Source of the DNA: Parasphingopyxis algicola
Lineage (GTDB): Bacteria > Pseudomonadota > Alphaproteobacteria > Sphingomonadales > Sphingomonadaceae
Direction of reading: 5' to 3'
Assembly: GCF_013378075.1 (NCBI RefSeq)
Contig: NZ_CP051131.1
Coordinates: forward strand, 2,988,501 to 3,052,500
DNA: 64,000 nucleotides
Part shown: in pieces, positions 17,742-25,891 of the stretch
Layout: every line of letters begins with the position of its first letter
Position numbering within the stretch: position 1 is the first letter of the stretch
Notes under the pieces: generated by a model
Seen by the model: only the letters and a program-made list of their open reading frames with translations
What the model was told of the DNA's origin: nothing
The model's database searches: none
Translations under genes and position numbers: made by a program

Positions 17742-18746
17742 ATGAAATTGGGATCGCTCAAGGCTGGCCGGGACGGGAAACTGGTCGTTGTCAGCCATGA
17801 TCTCGCCTGGTGCGCCGATGCCGCGCATATCGCACCGACCCTGCAGGCGGCGCTCGACGATTGGGATACGATCGCGCCGCAGCTCGAGAATCTTGCGACC
17901 GACCTCGCGCACGACGCCATTCCCAAGGAACGGTTTCACGAGCGCGAGGCGGCATCGCCGCTGCCGCGCGCCTATCAATGGGCGGATGGGTCTGCCTATG
18001 TGAATCACGTCGTCCTCGTGCGCAAGGCGCGCGGCGCCGAGATTCCTGACAGTTTCTGGGAAGACCCGCTGATGTATCAGGGCGGCTCGGACGGGTTTAT
18101 CGGTCCGCGCGATCCGATCCCGCTTCCCGACGAGGAATGGGGCTGCGATCTCGAGGCCGAGATCGTCGTCGTCACCGGCGATGTGCCGCAGGGCGCGAGC
18201 CGCGACGAGGCGCTGGGTGCGATCCGGCTCGTCGGGCTAGTGAACGACGTATCCTTGCGCAACCTGATTCCCGCCGAGCTCGGCAAGGGGTTCGGCTTCG
18301 TCCAGTCGAAACCGGCGAGCGCCTTTTCGCCGGTATTCGTGACACCGGACGAACTCCCCAACTGGAAGGAGGGCAAGCTGCACGGGCCGCTGATGGTCGA
18401 TCTCAACGGCAAGCCGTTCGGCCGCGCCGATGCCGGCGAGGACATGACCTTCGATTTCGGCACGCTCGTCGCGCACCTCGCAAAGACGCGGAACCTCGTG
18501 GCGGGTTCCATCATCGGTTCGGGCACCGTGTCCAACCGCGACGAAGATGGCGGTCCGGGCAAGCCGATCGACCAGGGCGGACGCGGCTATAGCTGCCTCG
18601 CCGAGGTCCGGATGGTGGAGAAGATCCTCGACGGCGAGATGAAGACGCCCTTCCTTTCGCACGGCGACACCGTACGCATCTGGATGGAAGACGAACACGG
18701 CCATGCCACGTTCGGCACGATCGAGCAGGAAGTGGTGGAGGTCTGA
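17742..18746 (+). CDS. Fumarylacetoacetate hydrolase (FAH) family protein
   Basis: 334 aa. The N-terminal domain (MKLGSLKAGRDGKLVVV) precedes the FAH catalytic fold, with metal-ligand segments EWGCDLEAEIVVVTGDV, LVNDVSLRNLIP and SIIGSGTVSNRD. The length and opening resemble fumarylacetoacetases of the type found beside homogentisate pathway genes, but none of those lie here, so the substrate is open. A Mg2+ or Ca2+ site is expected. AGGAG lies 6 nt before the ATG at 17742. The gene is divergent from the MoxR operon. Confidence 0.85.
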   Translation: MKLGSLKAGRDGKLVVVSHDLAWCADAAHIAPTLQAALDDWDTIAPQLENLATDLAHDAIPKERFHEREAASPLPRAYQWADGSAYVNHVVLVRKARGAEIPDSFWEDPLMYQGGSDGFIGPRDPIPLPDEEWGCDLEAEIVVVTGDVPQGASRDEALGAIRLVGLVNDVSLRNLIPAELGKGFGFVQSKPASAFSPVFVTPDELPNWKEGKLHGPLMVDLNGKPFGRADAGEDMTFDFGTLVAHLAKTRNLVAGSIIGSGTVSNRDEDGGPGKPIDQGGRGYSCLAEVRMVEKILDGEMKTPFLSHGDTVRIWMEDEHGHATFGTIEQEVVEV

Positions 18747-18761
18747 ATGCTGCTGGTTAGG

Positions 18762-19025
18762 CTATAGAAGAAACAGTGAACCGTTCCCCAACAGGGCAAA
18801 TATGATGAGGGGTGGCATGCAAATTTTGAAATTGATGTTCTTCCAGCCGCCGGCGCTACGCAACTGAACGATCCAAACCATGTGAAACAGGAGGAAGTTG
18901 ACCGCGACCGCGATGAGGAAGAGGTCAAATGTTGCGGCAAGAGCGATTCCCCGTAGCAGTATGGAGTTGACGATGCTCGCCCGGGAAAACCAATTCGATG
19001 GTTGAAAGCGAACGCCGCTCGCCAC
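18762..19025 (-). CDS. Small membrane protein, unrecognised (GTG start)
   Basis: 87 aa. Two hydrophobic stretches are visible: LRGIALAATFDLFLIAVAV with its continuation (about residues 24-50), and MPPLIIFALLGNGSLFLL at the C-terminus. It begins with GTG 10 nt after the stop of the DUF2147 gene, with TAGG about 10 nt upstream, consistent with a downstream operon partner. Base composition is AT-richer than the neighbours. No family is recognised, and it could be a chance open frame. Confidence 0.4.
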   Translation of the reverse strand: MASGVRFQPSNWFSRASIVNSILLRGIALAATFDLFLIAVAVNFLLFHMVWIVQLRSAGGWKNINFKICMPPLIIFALLGNGSLFLL

Positions 19026-19035
19026 TTAGCTTTAC

Positions 19036-19464
19036 CTACCGCCGCGTCCAAGTTTGCGACTGGCAGATGATGCCGCCCAGCACGCAGCCGGTGACGCGCA
19101 GCGTGCCGTTGCGGTTGAGGCGCAGGCGGGCGTTGTAGCTGCGGCCGTTTTCGGGGTCGTATATCTGGCCGTGCCGGTACTGGCCGCCGTCGCGGCTAAA
19201 GCCCGTCAATACGCGCACGCCTTCGATCGGGCGGTCGCGCAGATTGGGGTCGGGATTGTTGACGTCGCGCTGGCCTTCTTCGACGTCGACGAGGATGCGT
19301 GCGATGCGTCCGCAGATATCCGATCCGCAAGGGCCGATGGCGATGATCGCGCGATTGTCCTCGGTCAGCCAGTTGCCGGTGATGCTCGATTGCGCCGAAG
19401 CGGGCGCGGCGGAGACCGCCATCATCGCTACGCATAGTCCGGCAAGACGCGAAAAGAGTTTCAT
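19036..19464 (-). CDS. DUF2147 domain secreted protein
   Basis: 142 aa. A signal peptide ends near residue 25 (SAAPASAQS). The mature part starts SITGNWLTEDNRAIIAIGPCG and continues through DICGRIARIL to GQIYDPENGRSYNARLRL and LRVTGCVLGGIICQSQTW, the typical DUF2147 pattern with paired cysteines. It is a periplasmic protein of unknown role. GGAG lies 6 nt before the ATG at 19464, with another ATG two codons earlier. It is divergent from the phosphorylase gene at 19574. Confidence 0.88.
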   Translation of the reverse strand: MKLFSRLAGLCVAMMAVSAAPASAQSSITGNWLTEDNRAIIAIGPCGSDICGRIARILVDVEEGQRDVNNPDPNLRDRPIEGVRVLTGFSRDGGQYRHGQIYDPENGRSYNARLRLNRNGTLRVTGCVLGGIICQSQTWTRR

Positions 19465-19573
19465 CAGCATCTCCAAGGGCTTGAATCGACAGCCGCTGAA
19501 TCGCGCCTAGCCTGTTTCGCTTTCCTGCACTAGTGCCGGGACTTTGCACGGCGGATGAACGGAAGGGACGAGC

Positions 19574-20458
19574 ATGCGCGAAGACGAGTGGGTAATCGGC
19601 GTGGTCGGCGGATCGGGGCTGTATGCGATGGACGCGCTCGAAAACGCCCAGTCGATCCGGGTCGAGAGCCCCTGGGGGGATGCGTCGGACGAACTCATAC
19701 TCGGCGAGATCGCGGGCAAGCGGTTCGTCTTTCTGCCGCGTCACGGCAAGGGTCACCGGATCGGGCCGAGCCAGCTCAATTCGCGCGCCAATATCGATGT
19801 GCTGAAACGCGCGGGCTGCACCGACCTGCTGTCGCTCTCGGCTTGCGGCTCGCTGCGGGAGGAGCTGGCACCCGGCGATTTCGTCATCGTCGACCAGTTC
19901 ATCGATCGCACTTTCGCCCGCGAGAAGAGCTTTTTCGGCTCCGGTCTCGTCGCCCATGTCTCGATGGCCGATCCGGTCTGCCCGAGCCTGTCGGATCGCG
20001 CCGAGGCGGCGGCGAAGGCGGCGGGCGCGCCTGTCCATCGCGGCGCGACCTATCTCGCCATGGAAGGCCCGCAATTCTCCTCGCGCGCCGAAAGCGAGCT
20101 CTACCGCCAATGGGGGTGCGACGTGATCGGGATGACCGCGATGCCCGAGGCCAAGCTCGCCCGCGAGGCCGAGCTGCCCTACGCGCTCGTAGCGATGGTC
20201 ACCGACTATGACTGCTGGCGCGACGATGTCGCCGAGGTCGAGGTCCACGATATTCTCGCAACGCTCAGGGCCAATGCCGACATGGCGGCGCGGACCGTGG
20301 TCGAGTTCGCCAGGGCGCTGCCCGACACGCGCGCCGCCAACCCGCTCGATACGGTGCTCGATATGGCGATCATTACCGATCTCGCGGTTGCCGATCGGGC
20401 GCTGATGGCGAAGCTGGACGCGGTGGCGGGACGGGTGTTGGCTTCGCGCGGGATCTGA
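19574..20458 (+). CDS. mtnP: S-methyl-5'-thioadenosine phosphorylase
   Basis: 294 aa, full length. Motifs of the MTAP branch are clear: VVGGSGLYAM, RHGKGHRIGPSQLNSRAN (phosphate and dimer contacts), ACGSLREELAPGDFVIVDQ, MEGPQFSSRAES and GMTAMPEAKLAREA. The TDYDCW segment is also diagnostic. It releases adenine from 5'-methylthioadenosine with phosphate in the cytosol. No other methionine salvage gene is adjacent. Its neighbours are a radical SAM gene and arsM, so a role on an arsenic-linked nucleoside is possible but is inference. A palindromic repeat starts 2 bp after its stop. Confidence 0.92.
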   Translation: MREDEWVIGVVGGSGLYAMDALENAQSIRVESPWGDASDELILGEIAGKRFVFLPRHGKGHRIGPSQLNSRANIDVLKRAGCTDLLSLSACGSLREELAPGDFVIVDQFIDRTFAREKSFFGSGLVAHVSMADPVCPSLSDRAEAAAKAAGAPVHRGATYLAMEGPQFSSRAESELYRQWGCDVIGMTAMPEAKLAREAELPYALVAMVTDYDCWRDDVAEVEVHDILATLRANADMAARTVVEFARALPDTRAANPLDTVLDMAIITDLAVADRALMAKLDAVAGRVLASRGI

Positions 20459-20460
20459 TT

Positions 20461-20592
20461 GTCAGACTCGACCTGTCGGTCGAGCGCCGCACCAGCCCTC
20501 TCCCCCTCCCGGCCTCCCACTCGGTATACTCTATGGGAGGCCGGGAGGGGGAGAGGGCTGGTGCGGCGATTTCGCGCTAGCGAAATTCTGAC
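20461..20592. repeat. Palindromic repeat family, full copy (132 bp)
   Basis: GTCAGA (20461-20466) and TCTGAC (20587-20592) close three hairpins: CTCGACC-TGTC-GGTCGAG, the long GC hairpin with a loop containing CGGTATACTCTA, and ATTTCGC-GCTA-GCGAAAT. It fills the whole gap between two convergent genes, beginning 2 bp after the mtnP stop and ending 3 bp before the radical SAM stop codon. Confidence 0.92.
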
Positions 20593-20595
20593 AAA

Positions 20596-21576
20596 CTAGG
20601 CTGAACAGCTCGCCCCGCCCAGCACGCAGAAGCGCGCGCAATGCGGGTGGTTGAGCGCGACGTCGCGGCTCGCTTCGGCGAGCGTCTCGCCCATCTGGAA
20701 ATCCGCGCCATAGGGCAGCAGCGTGCAGGCCGTGACCATCGGCCGCTCGGCGCCCTTGTGCTTGACCACCATCCGGCTCGATGCACACATCACGCTTTTC
20801 GGATCGACGTCGAGAATGCCCCAGCAGGCGGTCGTGATTTCGGGGACGTCGGCGCTCGCGTCCATTTCCGGGAAGAGAACGAGCCGGGCGGGATCGCCGG
20901 CGTCGACCCGGATGCCGGTTTCGGCGAACAGCGCGGCATAGCCCCGCCGCGCCATCGCATCGTCCTCATGCGCCAGGTGCCGGCCGGCGACCGCGATCGA
21001 GAAGCCGTTGTCGGACAGCCATCGCAGCCCGGCCATGCCCTTGTCCCAACTGCCGGCGCCGCGCTCTGCCTCGTGCGCGGCCTGGCTGTGGTGATCGAGG
21101 CTGACCCGGAACGTCATCCGGTCGCCATAACGCGCGTTGAGATCGAGCAGCGCGCCCTCGAACCGCCACATCGGACGCATCGCGTTGGTCAGCACCAGCA
21201 CCTCGAAGCCGCGCGCCAAGGAGCTTTCGAGCATCGGCACCATGTCCGGGTTCATGAAAGGCTCGCCGCCGGTAAAGCCGATCTCGCGCGTGCCGAGCCC
21301 GTCCCGTTCGATCTCGTCGAGATAGGCATCGACTTCCGTAAGGGTCAGATAGACGAGCGCGTCGTTGGTCGGCGAGCTTTCGATGTAACAGCTCTTGCAG
21401 GCGAGGTTGCAGAGCGTCCCGGTGTTGAACCAGAGCGTTTCAAGCCTCGCCAGCGCGACATGGGCGCGCGGCTCGCCCTTGGCCGTTATTGCCGGATCGC
21501 GGAATTTGGCCGGATCGAGCGGCGCGGCATCGGCGATTTCGAACGGCGAGGGGCCGGGAAGGGGCTTGGTGGCGAT
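20596..21576 (-). CDS. Radical SAM protein with auxiliary Cys-rich C-terminus (apparent ATC start)
   Basis: 326 aa from 21576. The radical SAM cluster motif CNLACKSC (Cys 56, 60, 63) and the SAM-binding FTGGEPF are clear. The C-terminal region has further cysteines (TACWGILD, VMCASS, TACTLL, HCARFCVLGGASC), suggesting one or more extra Fe-S clusters. The frame is open back to a stop at 21610-21612, but no ATG, GTG or TTG occurs before the ATG at 21255, which would remove the cluster motif. GGAG sits 7 nt before the ATC at 21574-21576, so ATC initiation is proposed. It is downstream of the disulfide reductase on the same strand, near arsM. Confidence 0.82.
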   Translation of the reverse strand: MATKPLPGPSPFEIADAAPLDPAKFRDPAITAKGEPRAHVALARLETLWFNTGTLCNLACKSCYIESSPTNDALVYLTLTEVDAYLDEIERDGLGTREIGFTGGEPFMNPDMVPMLESSLARGFEVLVLTNAMRPMWRFEGALLDLNARYGDRMTFRVSLDHHSQAAHEAERGAGSWDKGMAGLRWLSDNGFSIAVAGRHLAHEDDAMARRGYAALFAETGIRVDAGDPARLVLFPEMDASADVPEITTACWGILDVDPKSVMCASSRMVVKHKGAERPMVTACTLLPYGADFQMGETLAEASRDVALNHPHCARFCVLGGASCSA

Positions 21577-21635
21577 AGGACTTCTCCGAGCGATTGTACC
21601 TTGCGAATATCAGATAATGTCTGGGTGAGATTCAT

Positions 21636-21664
21636 CGTCATGCTGAAACAAGTTCAGGGTGACG
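21636..21664. repeat. Short palindromic repeat (GTCAT-CTGAA type)
   Basis: CGTCATGCTGAA (21636-21647) and TTCAGGGTGACG (21653-21664) form an imperfect hairpin with loop ACAAG between the reductase and radical SAM genes. Palindromes with this wording are common between genes in sphingomonads, from general knowledge. Confidence 0.65.
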
Positions 21665-21692
21665 GGTTTGTATGTGAGATAGAATCTGCATT

Positions 21693-23108
21693 TCAAAGGA
21701 GATACTTCGCGCGGAACTGCGCCCAGCGTTTGGCGGTATTGCCGAAGATCGTCGGCTCCCAGACCGCAAAGCCGGCCTGTTTGGAAATGTCAGACCGTGT
21801 CGGATAGGGGACGATGGCGCCGCCGATCGCAAAGGCGTTCGCCTTGCCGCCGATCGCGAGGCTCCAGGGGAGCAGCAGCTCTCCGGCATGCGGGCCGACG
21901 ACCGTTGCGCCCAATATCGTCTTGCCTTTGCGGATGATCTTCAGGAACCCGTGCGCGTCATTCTCGGCGCGCGCGCGGTCATTGTCGTCGAAGCCCTGCT
22001 TTGTGATCTCGACCTTGTTTCCATATTTGTCGCGCGCCTGCGTCTCGGTCATCCCGACATGGCCGAGCTCGGGATCGCTATAGGTCACCCAGGGCAGGGC
22101 CTTGTAGTCGGCTTTGCTGGGCAGGCCGAGCGCGACCTGCAGCACGACGAGCGAGCCCTCGTAACCCGAGGCATGGGTGAAGCGCGGCCCGACCCTGCAA
22201 TCGCCGATGGCATAGACCTTCTTGTTCGACGTCCGGCGGCGTGCATCGACCTCGATGCCGCGCGGGCTCCACTCGATTCCCGCATTTTCGAGACCGAAAC
22301 CGGCGAAATCGCAGGTGCGGCCCGTGGCGACGAGGAGGTGGCTGGCCTCCACCGGGTCGCCATTGTCGGTTTCGATGCGAATACCGCCGCCGACCCGGCT
22401 GACCTTGGTGGCATTGGTGTCTTCGCGGATATCGACGCCCTCGGCGCGGAACCGGTCGACGACGATGGCTGCGGCTTCGGGATCGTCCTTGTCCATCACC
22501 TTGCCGCGCTGGATCACCGTCACCTGGCTGCCGAGCCGCCGGAAGCTCTGCGCCATTTCGCACCCGATCGGTCCGCCGCCCATGATGGCGAGATGGCGCG
22601 GGCGTTCGGCCAGTCCGAAGATCGTCTCGTTGGTCAGATAGGGAACGGTTTCGATACCCTCGACCGGCGGGATAAAGGGCTTCGATCCGATGGCGAGGCA
22701 GATGCGCGGCGCCTTCAGGGTCCGGCCGTTTACCTCGATCGTCGAGCCGTCGATCATCTTGGCCGTGCCGCGGATCACCTCGACGCCGAATTCCTCTTCG
22801 AACCGTTCCTGCGAATCGTCGACGGCGATCCTGTCGATCGCGGCCTGGACATGGTCGTGGACGGCCTTGAAATCGATCGCCGGTTCGACATCGGCGATCC
22901 CGTATTTGGCATTCTCGCGCATCTCCTGCGCGCGCCGAGCGGCCGTGATCAGCGCCTTGGACGGGACGCAGCCGGTATTCAGGCAGTCGCCGCCCATCGG
23001 TCCTTTCTCTATGAGCGCGACCTTGAGGCCGAACTGGGCGCAGCCGCCCGCGGCGGTCAGTCCCGCCGAACCGGCGCCGATAACGATCAGATCATGTGTC
23101 CGCTTCAT
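21693..23108 (-). CDS. FAD-dependent pyridine nucleotide-disulfide oxidoreductase (mercuric reductase-like)
   Basis: 471 aa. The FAD motif IVIGAGSAGLTAAGG, the redox-active GGDCLNTGCVPSKAL (CxxxxC) and the NAD motif IMGGGPIGCEMAQSF are present, with dimerisation domain elements VTYSDPELGHVG and GATVVGPHAGELL. It lacks the HPTxxE motif of lipoamide dehydrogenase and the C-terminal CC of MerA (it has IVPYPTRSDISKQ), so it belongs to the MerA-like group of unknown substrate, a type often seen near arsenic or arsenosugar genes. The start is the ATG at 23108 with AGAGG 5 nt upstream. It is divergent from arsM. Confidence 0.88.
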   Translation of the reverse strand: MKRTHDLIVIGAGSAGLTAAGGCAQFGLKVALIEKGPMGGDCLNTGCVPSKALITAARRAQEMRENAKYGIADVEPAIDFKAVHDHVQAAIDRIAVDDSQERFEEEFGVEVIRGTAKMIDGSTIEVNGRTLKAPRICLAIGSKPFIPPVEGIETVPYLTNETIFGLAERPRHLAIMGGGPIGCEMAQSFRRLGSQVTVIQRGKVMDKDDPEAAAIVVDRFRAEGVDIREDTNATKVSRVGGGIRIETDNGDPVEASHLLVATGRTCDFAGFGLENAGIEWSPRGIEVDARRRTSNKKVYAIGDCRVGPRFTHASGYEGSLVVLQVALGLPSKADYKALPWVTYSDPELGHVGMTETQARDKYGNKVEITKQGFDDNDRARAENDAHGFLKIIRKGKTILGATVVGPHAGELLLPWSLAIGGKANAFAIGGAIVPYPTRSDISKQAGFAVWEPTIFGNTAKRWAQFRAKYLL

Positions 23109-23542
23109 GATGCCTCTTCCCTTGCTGTTTGCGCCCCGATGCCGCGCCCGATGCCGCGACGCATCGACCGGGCTTTTCGGGAAGCCGCCGATAAAGGTTA
23201 CAACAGCGGTGCATTTGTGTAACCGCGTGGTGCGGGGGTCCGGATTGGTTACCAATACCGCTGAGGCGTCAAAATGGCGAACATATCGGACAGAAATGCA
23301 TGCCGGGAGCAGTCATTCTGTTTTCAAGTGGATTTCTGTTCGAGATGGAAGCCAGTTTGTCGTCCCTTCGGGATTTGACCGATTTGGCCCATTGTGTCGT
23401 TGGGAAGGCTTGAAATATATCGATATTCCATCGCCTTCCAGCCTTGCACTGAGCCAAATCGCCTCAAACCTCGGCGGCATTGGTAACCAATCCCGACCCC
23501 AATCCGAAGCTCTCCTCAACAGACATCCCGCCGGAGACCAGC
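23109..23542. promoter_or_regulatory. 434-bp divergent control region with paired inverted ATTGGT-N-ACCAAT palindromes
   Basis: ATTGGTTACCAAT (23244-23256) and ATTGGTAACCAAT (23479-23491) are each palindromic and sit within inverted repeats of about 27 bp (GGGGTC-GGATTGG and on to CCGC). The intervening 200 bp are AT-rich and hold a hairpin GGAAGGC/GCCTTCC with an inner ATATCGATAT near 23415. No gene was found. The sites resemble operators of FadR/GntR-type regulators; alternatively the arms are ends of a small mobile element. Confidence 0.6.
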
Positions 23543-24586
23543 GTGAATATCGAGAATAGCCGCGACTATTATGGGCAGGTGCTGCAGGGCTCGGCCGACC
23601 TCAAGACCGACGCCTGCTGCACGGTCGAGGCGCCCGCGCCCGAGATCCGTTCGGCGCTGGCCCATGTCCATCCCGATGTGAGAGCGCGCTATTACGGTTG
23701 CGGGTTGATCGCGCCCGAGGCGGCGCACGGCATGCGCATCCTCGATCTCGGCAGCGGATCGGGGCAGGACGCCTATCTGCTCGCCCAGCTCGCCGGCGCC
23801 GAAGGCAGCGTGGTCGGGGTCGATGCGACGCCGGAGCAGCTCGCCGTCGCGCGCGGCCATCTCGACTGGCATGCCGAGCGGTTCGGCTATCGCAATGTCG
23901 AATTCCTCGAGGGCGATATCGAGCAGCTCGATGCGCTCGATCTGGAACCCGCGAGCTTCGACCTGATCGTCTCCAACTGCGTGATCAACCTCGTCGCCGA
24001 CAAGGCCAAGGTGTTCCGCGACGCGCATGCGCTGCTGAAGCCCGGCGGCGAATTCTATTTCTCCGACGTCTATGCCGAACGGCGCGTGCCCGAGGCGCTG
24101 CTCTCCGATCCCGTGCTGCACGGCGAGTGCCTGTCCGGCGCGCTCTATTGGGGCGATTTCGACCGGCTCGCCAGAGAGGCCGGTTTCCGCGATCCGCGCC
24201 TGGTGACCGACCGGCCGCTGGCGATCGGCGATCCGGCGGTTGCGGAGAAAGTGGACGGCATCCGCTTCTTCTCGGCCACCTATCGCCTGTTCGGGCTCGA
24301 CGGGCTCGAACCGGCCTGCGAGGATTACGGCCAGGCGGTCCGCTACAGGGGCACGATCCCCGGGCATGAGCGCGCGCTGACCCTCGATGCCCATCACGTC
24401 ATCGAAAAGGGGCGGATGTTCGCGGTGTGCGGCAATAGCTGGCGGATGCTCGCCGAGACTCGCTTTGCCGAACATTTCGAATTTTTCGGCGATTTCTCGA
24501 CCCATTACGGCATCTTTCCCGGGTGCGGCGAGCTGATGCCGTTCAGCGCTGCGCCGGCGGGCGAAGCCGTTTCGGGCTGCTGCTGA
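23543..24586 (+). CDS. arsM: Arsenite S-adenosylmethionine methyltransferase
   Basis: 347 aa from a GTG with GGAG 6 nt upstream. It opens with DYYGQVLQGSADLKTDACC. SAM motif ILDLGSGSGQDAYLL lies near residue 66, then GVDATPEQL and SNCVINLVADK. The cysteines expected in ArsM are all present: Cys25/26, Cys53 (YYGCG), Cys146 (SNCVINL) and Cys196 (GECLSGALYW). The C-terminal domain has FSATYRLF, CEDYGQAV and GDFSTHYGIFPGCGE. It methylates As(III) in the cytosol. The start at 23480 (TTG in the inverted repeat) was rejected. The SDR gene follows after 1 nt. Confidence 0.93.
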   Translation: MNIENSRDYYGQVLQGSADLKTDACCTVEAPAPEIRSALAHVHPDVRARYYGCGLIAPEAAHGMRILDLGSGSGQDAYLLAQLAGAEGSVVGVDATPEQLAVARGHLDWHAERFGYRNVEFLEGDIEQLDALDLEPASFDLIVSNCVINLVADKAKVFRDAHALLKPGGEFYFSDVYAERRVPEALLSDPVLHGECLSGALYWGDFDRLAREAGFRDPRLVTDRPLAIGDPAVAEKVDGIRFFSATYRLFGLDGLEPACEDYGQAVRYRGTIPGHERALTLDAHHVIEKGRMFAVCGNSWRMLAETRFAEHFEFFGDFSTHYGIFPGCGELMPFSAAPAGEAVSGCC

Positions 24587-24587
24587 C

Positions 24588-25673
24588 TTGACCTGCTTCC
24601 TGGTGACCGGAGCCGCCGGCCTGCTCGGCGGCGAGATTTGCGCCGCACTGGCCCGGCGGGGCCATGGCGTGATCGGCCTCGTCCGCAAGAACCGCATATT
24701 GATGCACGGCAAGGGACGGCGCTTGCCGACCGCGGACTGGACCGGCGCCGCGCCGGGACCGGGCGAAGTGCTGCTCGTCGAGGGCGATGTCCGCGACCCG
24801 CAACTGGGGCTGGAGCGGGCGGCCCATGCGCGGCTGTCGGCACAGGCGGACTGCATCATCCATTGCGCCGCGATCGTCCAGTTCGACGCCGATCCCGATC
24901 TCTACGAGGCGGTGAATGTGCGCGGAACCGGCCATGTCGTCGATTTCGCCAGGGCGCGCCCCGGCAAACCGGCCGCGCTCGTCCAGGTCAGCACCGCCTA
25001 TGTGTGCGGCGAACGCGACGGGCCGATCGCCGAGGACGACGCCCGCCGGCCGGACCGCTTCGCCAATGCCTATGAGGAGAGCAAGTTCGCCGCCGAGGCT
25101 CTGGTCCGGGCCGCGATGGCCGATGGGGTGAGCGCGGCGATCGCCCGGCCGAGCATCGTCGTCGGGCGGACCGGGGACGGGGTGATCGCCGGTTTCGACA
25201 CGATCTACATGGCGTTCAAACTGCTCGCCGAGGGCCGGATCCGGACGATCCCCTCAACCCCCGGCGCGACGCTCAACTTCGTGCCGCTCGATCATGCCGT
25301 GAACGGTATCGCAACCATCGCTTCCCGGATCGGCGAAGCGCGCGGGAGGACCTTCCATCTCGTCGCCGGTGCGCCGATGCCGGTCGCCGATTTCTTCGCG
25401 CTGGTCCGCGACTATCCGCAATTCTCCGACCCCGAACCGGTATCGCCCGATCGCTTCGACCCGGCGACGCTCTCGCCGGTCGAACAGCGGTTCCACCGGC
25501 GGGTCGCGACGCTCTATACGAGTTATTTTCAGCGCAATCCCCTGTTCTTGCAGGGCAATGTCGAGAATCTGATCGGCGCGGGCGGACCGCCTGCCGACAC
25601 GGCGCTGATGCGGCGGCAGATCGATTTCGCGATCCGCGCCGGCTTCCTTCCCTCCGAGTCGGTTTCCGCCTGA
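24588..25673 (+). CDS. Extended SDR / NAD-dependent epimerase-like protein
   Basis: 361 aa. TGAAGLLGGEI near residue 7 binds the dinucleotide. VSTAYVCGERDG and the catalytic YEESK (Tyr-x-x-x-Lys, about residue 160) follow, then ARPSIVVGRTGDG. This is the extended SDR_e / male-sterility (thioester-reductase-like) branch. It begins with TTG 1 nt after the arsM stop, so it depends on arsM translation. The tight link suggests action on a product related to ArsM or on an activated sugar or acyl group, but the substrate is unknown. Confidence 0.85.
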   Translation: MTCFLVTGAAGLLGGEICAALARRGHGVIGLVRKNRILMHGKGRRLPTADWTGAAPGPGEVLLVEGDVRDPQLGLERAAHARLSAQADCIIHCAAIVQFDADPDLYEAVNVRGTGHVVDFARARPGKPAALVQVSTAYVCGERDGPIAEDDARRPDRFANAYEESKFAAEALVRAAMADGVSAAIARPSIVVGRTGDGVIAGFDTIYMAFKLLAEGRIRTIPSTPGATLNFVPLDHAVNGIATIASRIGEARGRTFHLVAGAPMPVADFFALVRDYPQFSDPEPVSPDRFDPATLSPVEQRFHRRVATLYTSYFQRNPLFLQGNVENLIGAGGPPADTALMRRQIDFAIRAGFLPSESVSA

Positions 25674-25891
25674 ACGGCCCGTTCGGTGTAACGAGACAGA
25701 ATCGAGACCAATTTGGGACGGTCGGACCGGTTATCCACAATCACGGTCAAGCCTCTTGGTTAATCTTCACAAGAAATTGCGACGGGACGCCGCTTTAACC
25801 CTTTTTTTAGGGTAAACGGCCTTTTCAACATCGGGCCGCGCAGTCATAAATATGCCTCACAAGCCATGATTAACGCGAAGGCGGTTTTTCC
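25674..25891. promoter_or_regulatory. Upstream region of bpt
   Basis: 218 bp without a gene. It holds GGTTAATC near 25758 and a short hairpin ACCCT-T6-AGGGT near 25798-25813. TTAA-N7-TTTA at 25795-25809 resembles an imperfect CtrA box. Promoter positions cannot be fixed. Confidence 0.35.

Noticed and set aside
23480-23542. TTG start of ArsM giving an opening MVTNPDP
   Set aside because: The same opening appears in the opposite reductase frame because both read the inverted repeat; the GTG at 23543 has a good ribosome site.
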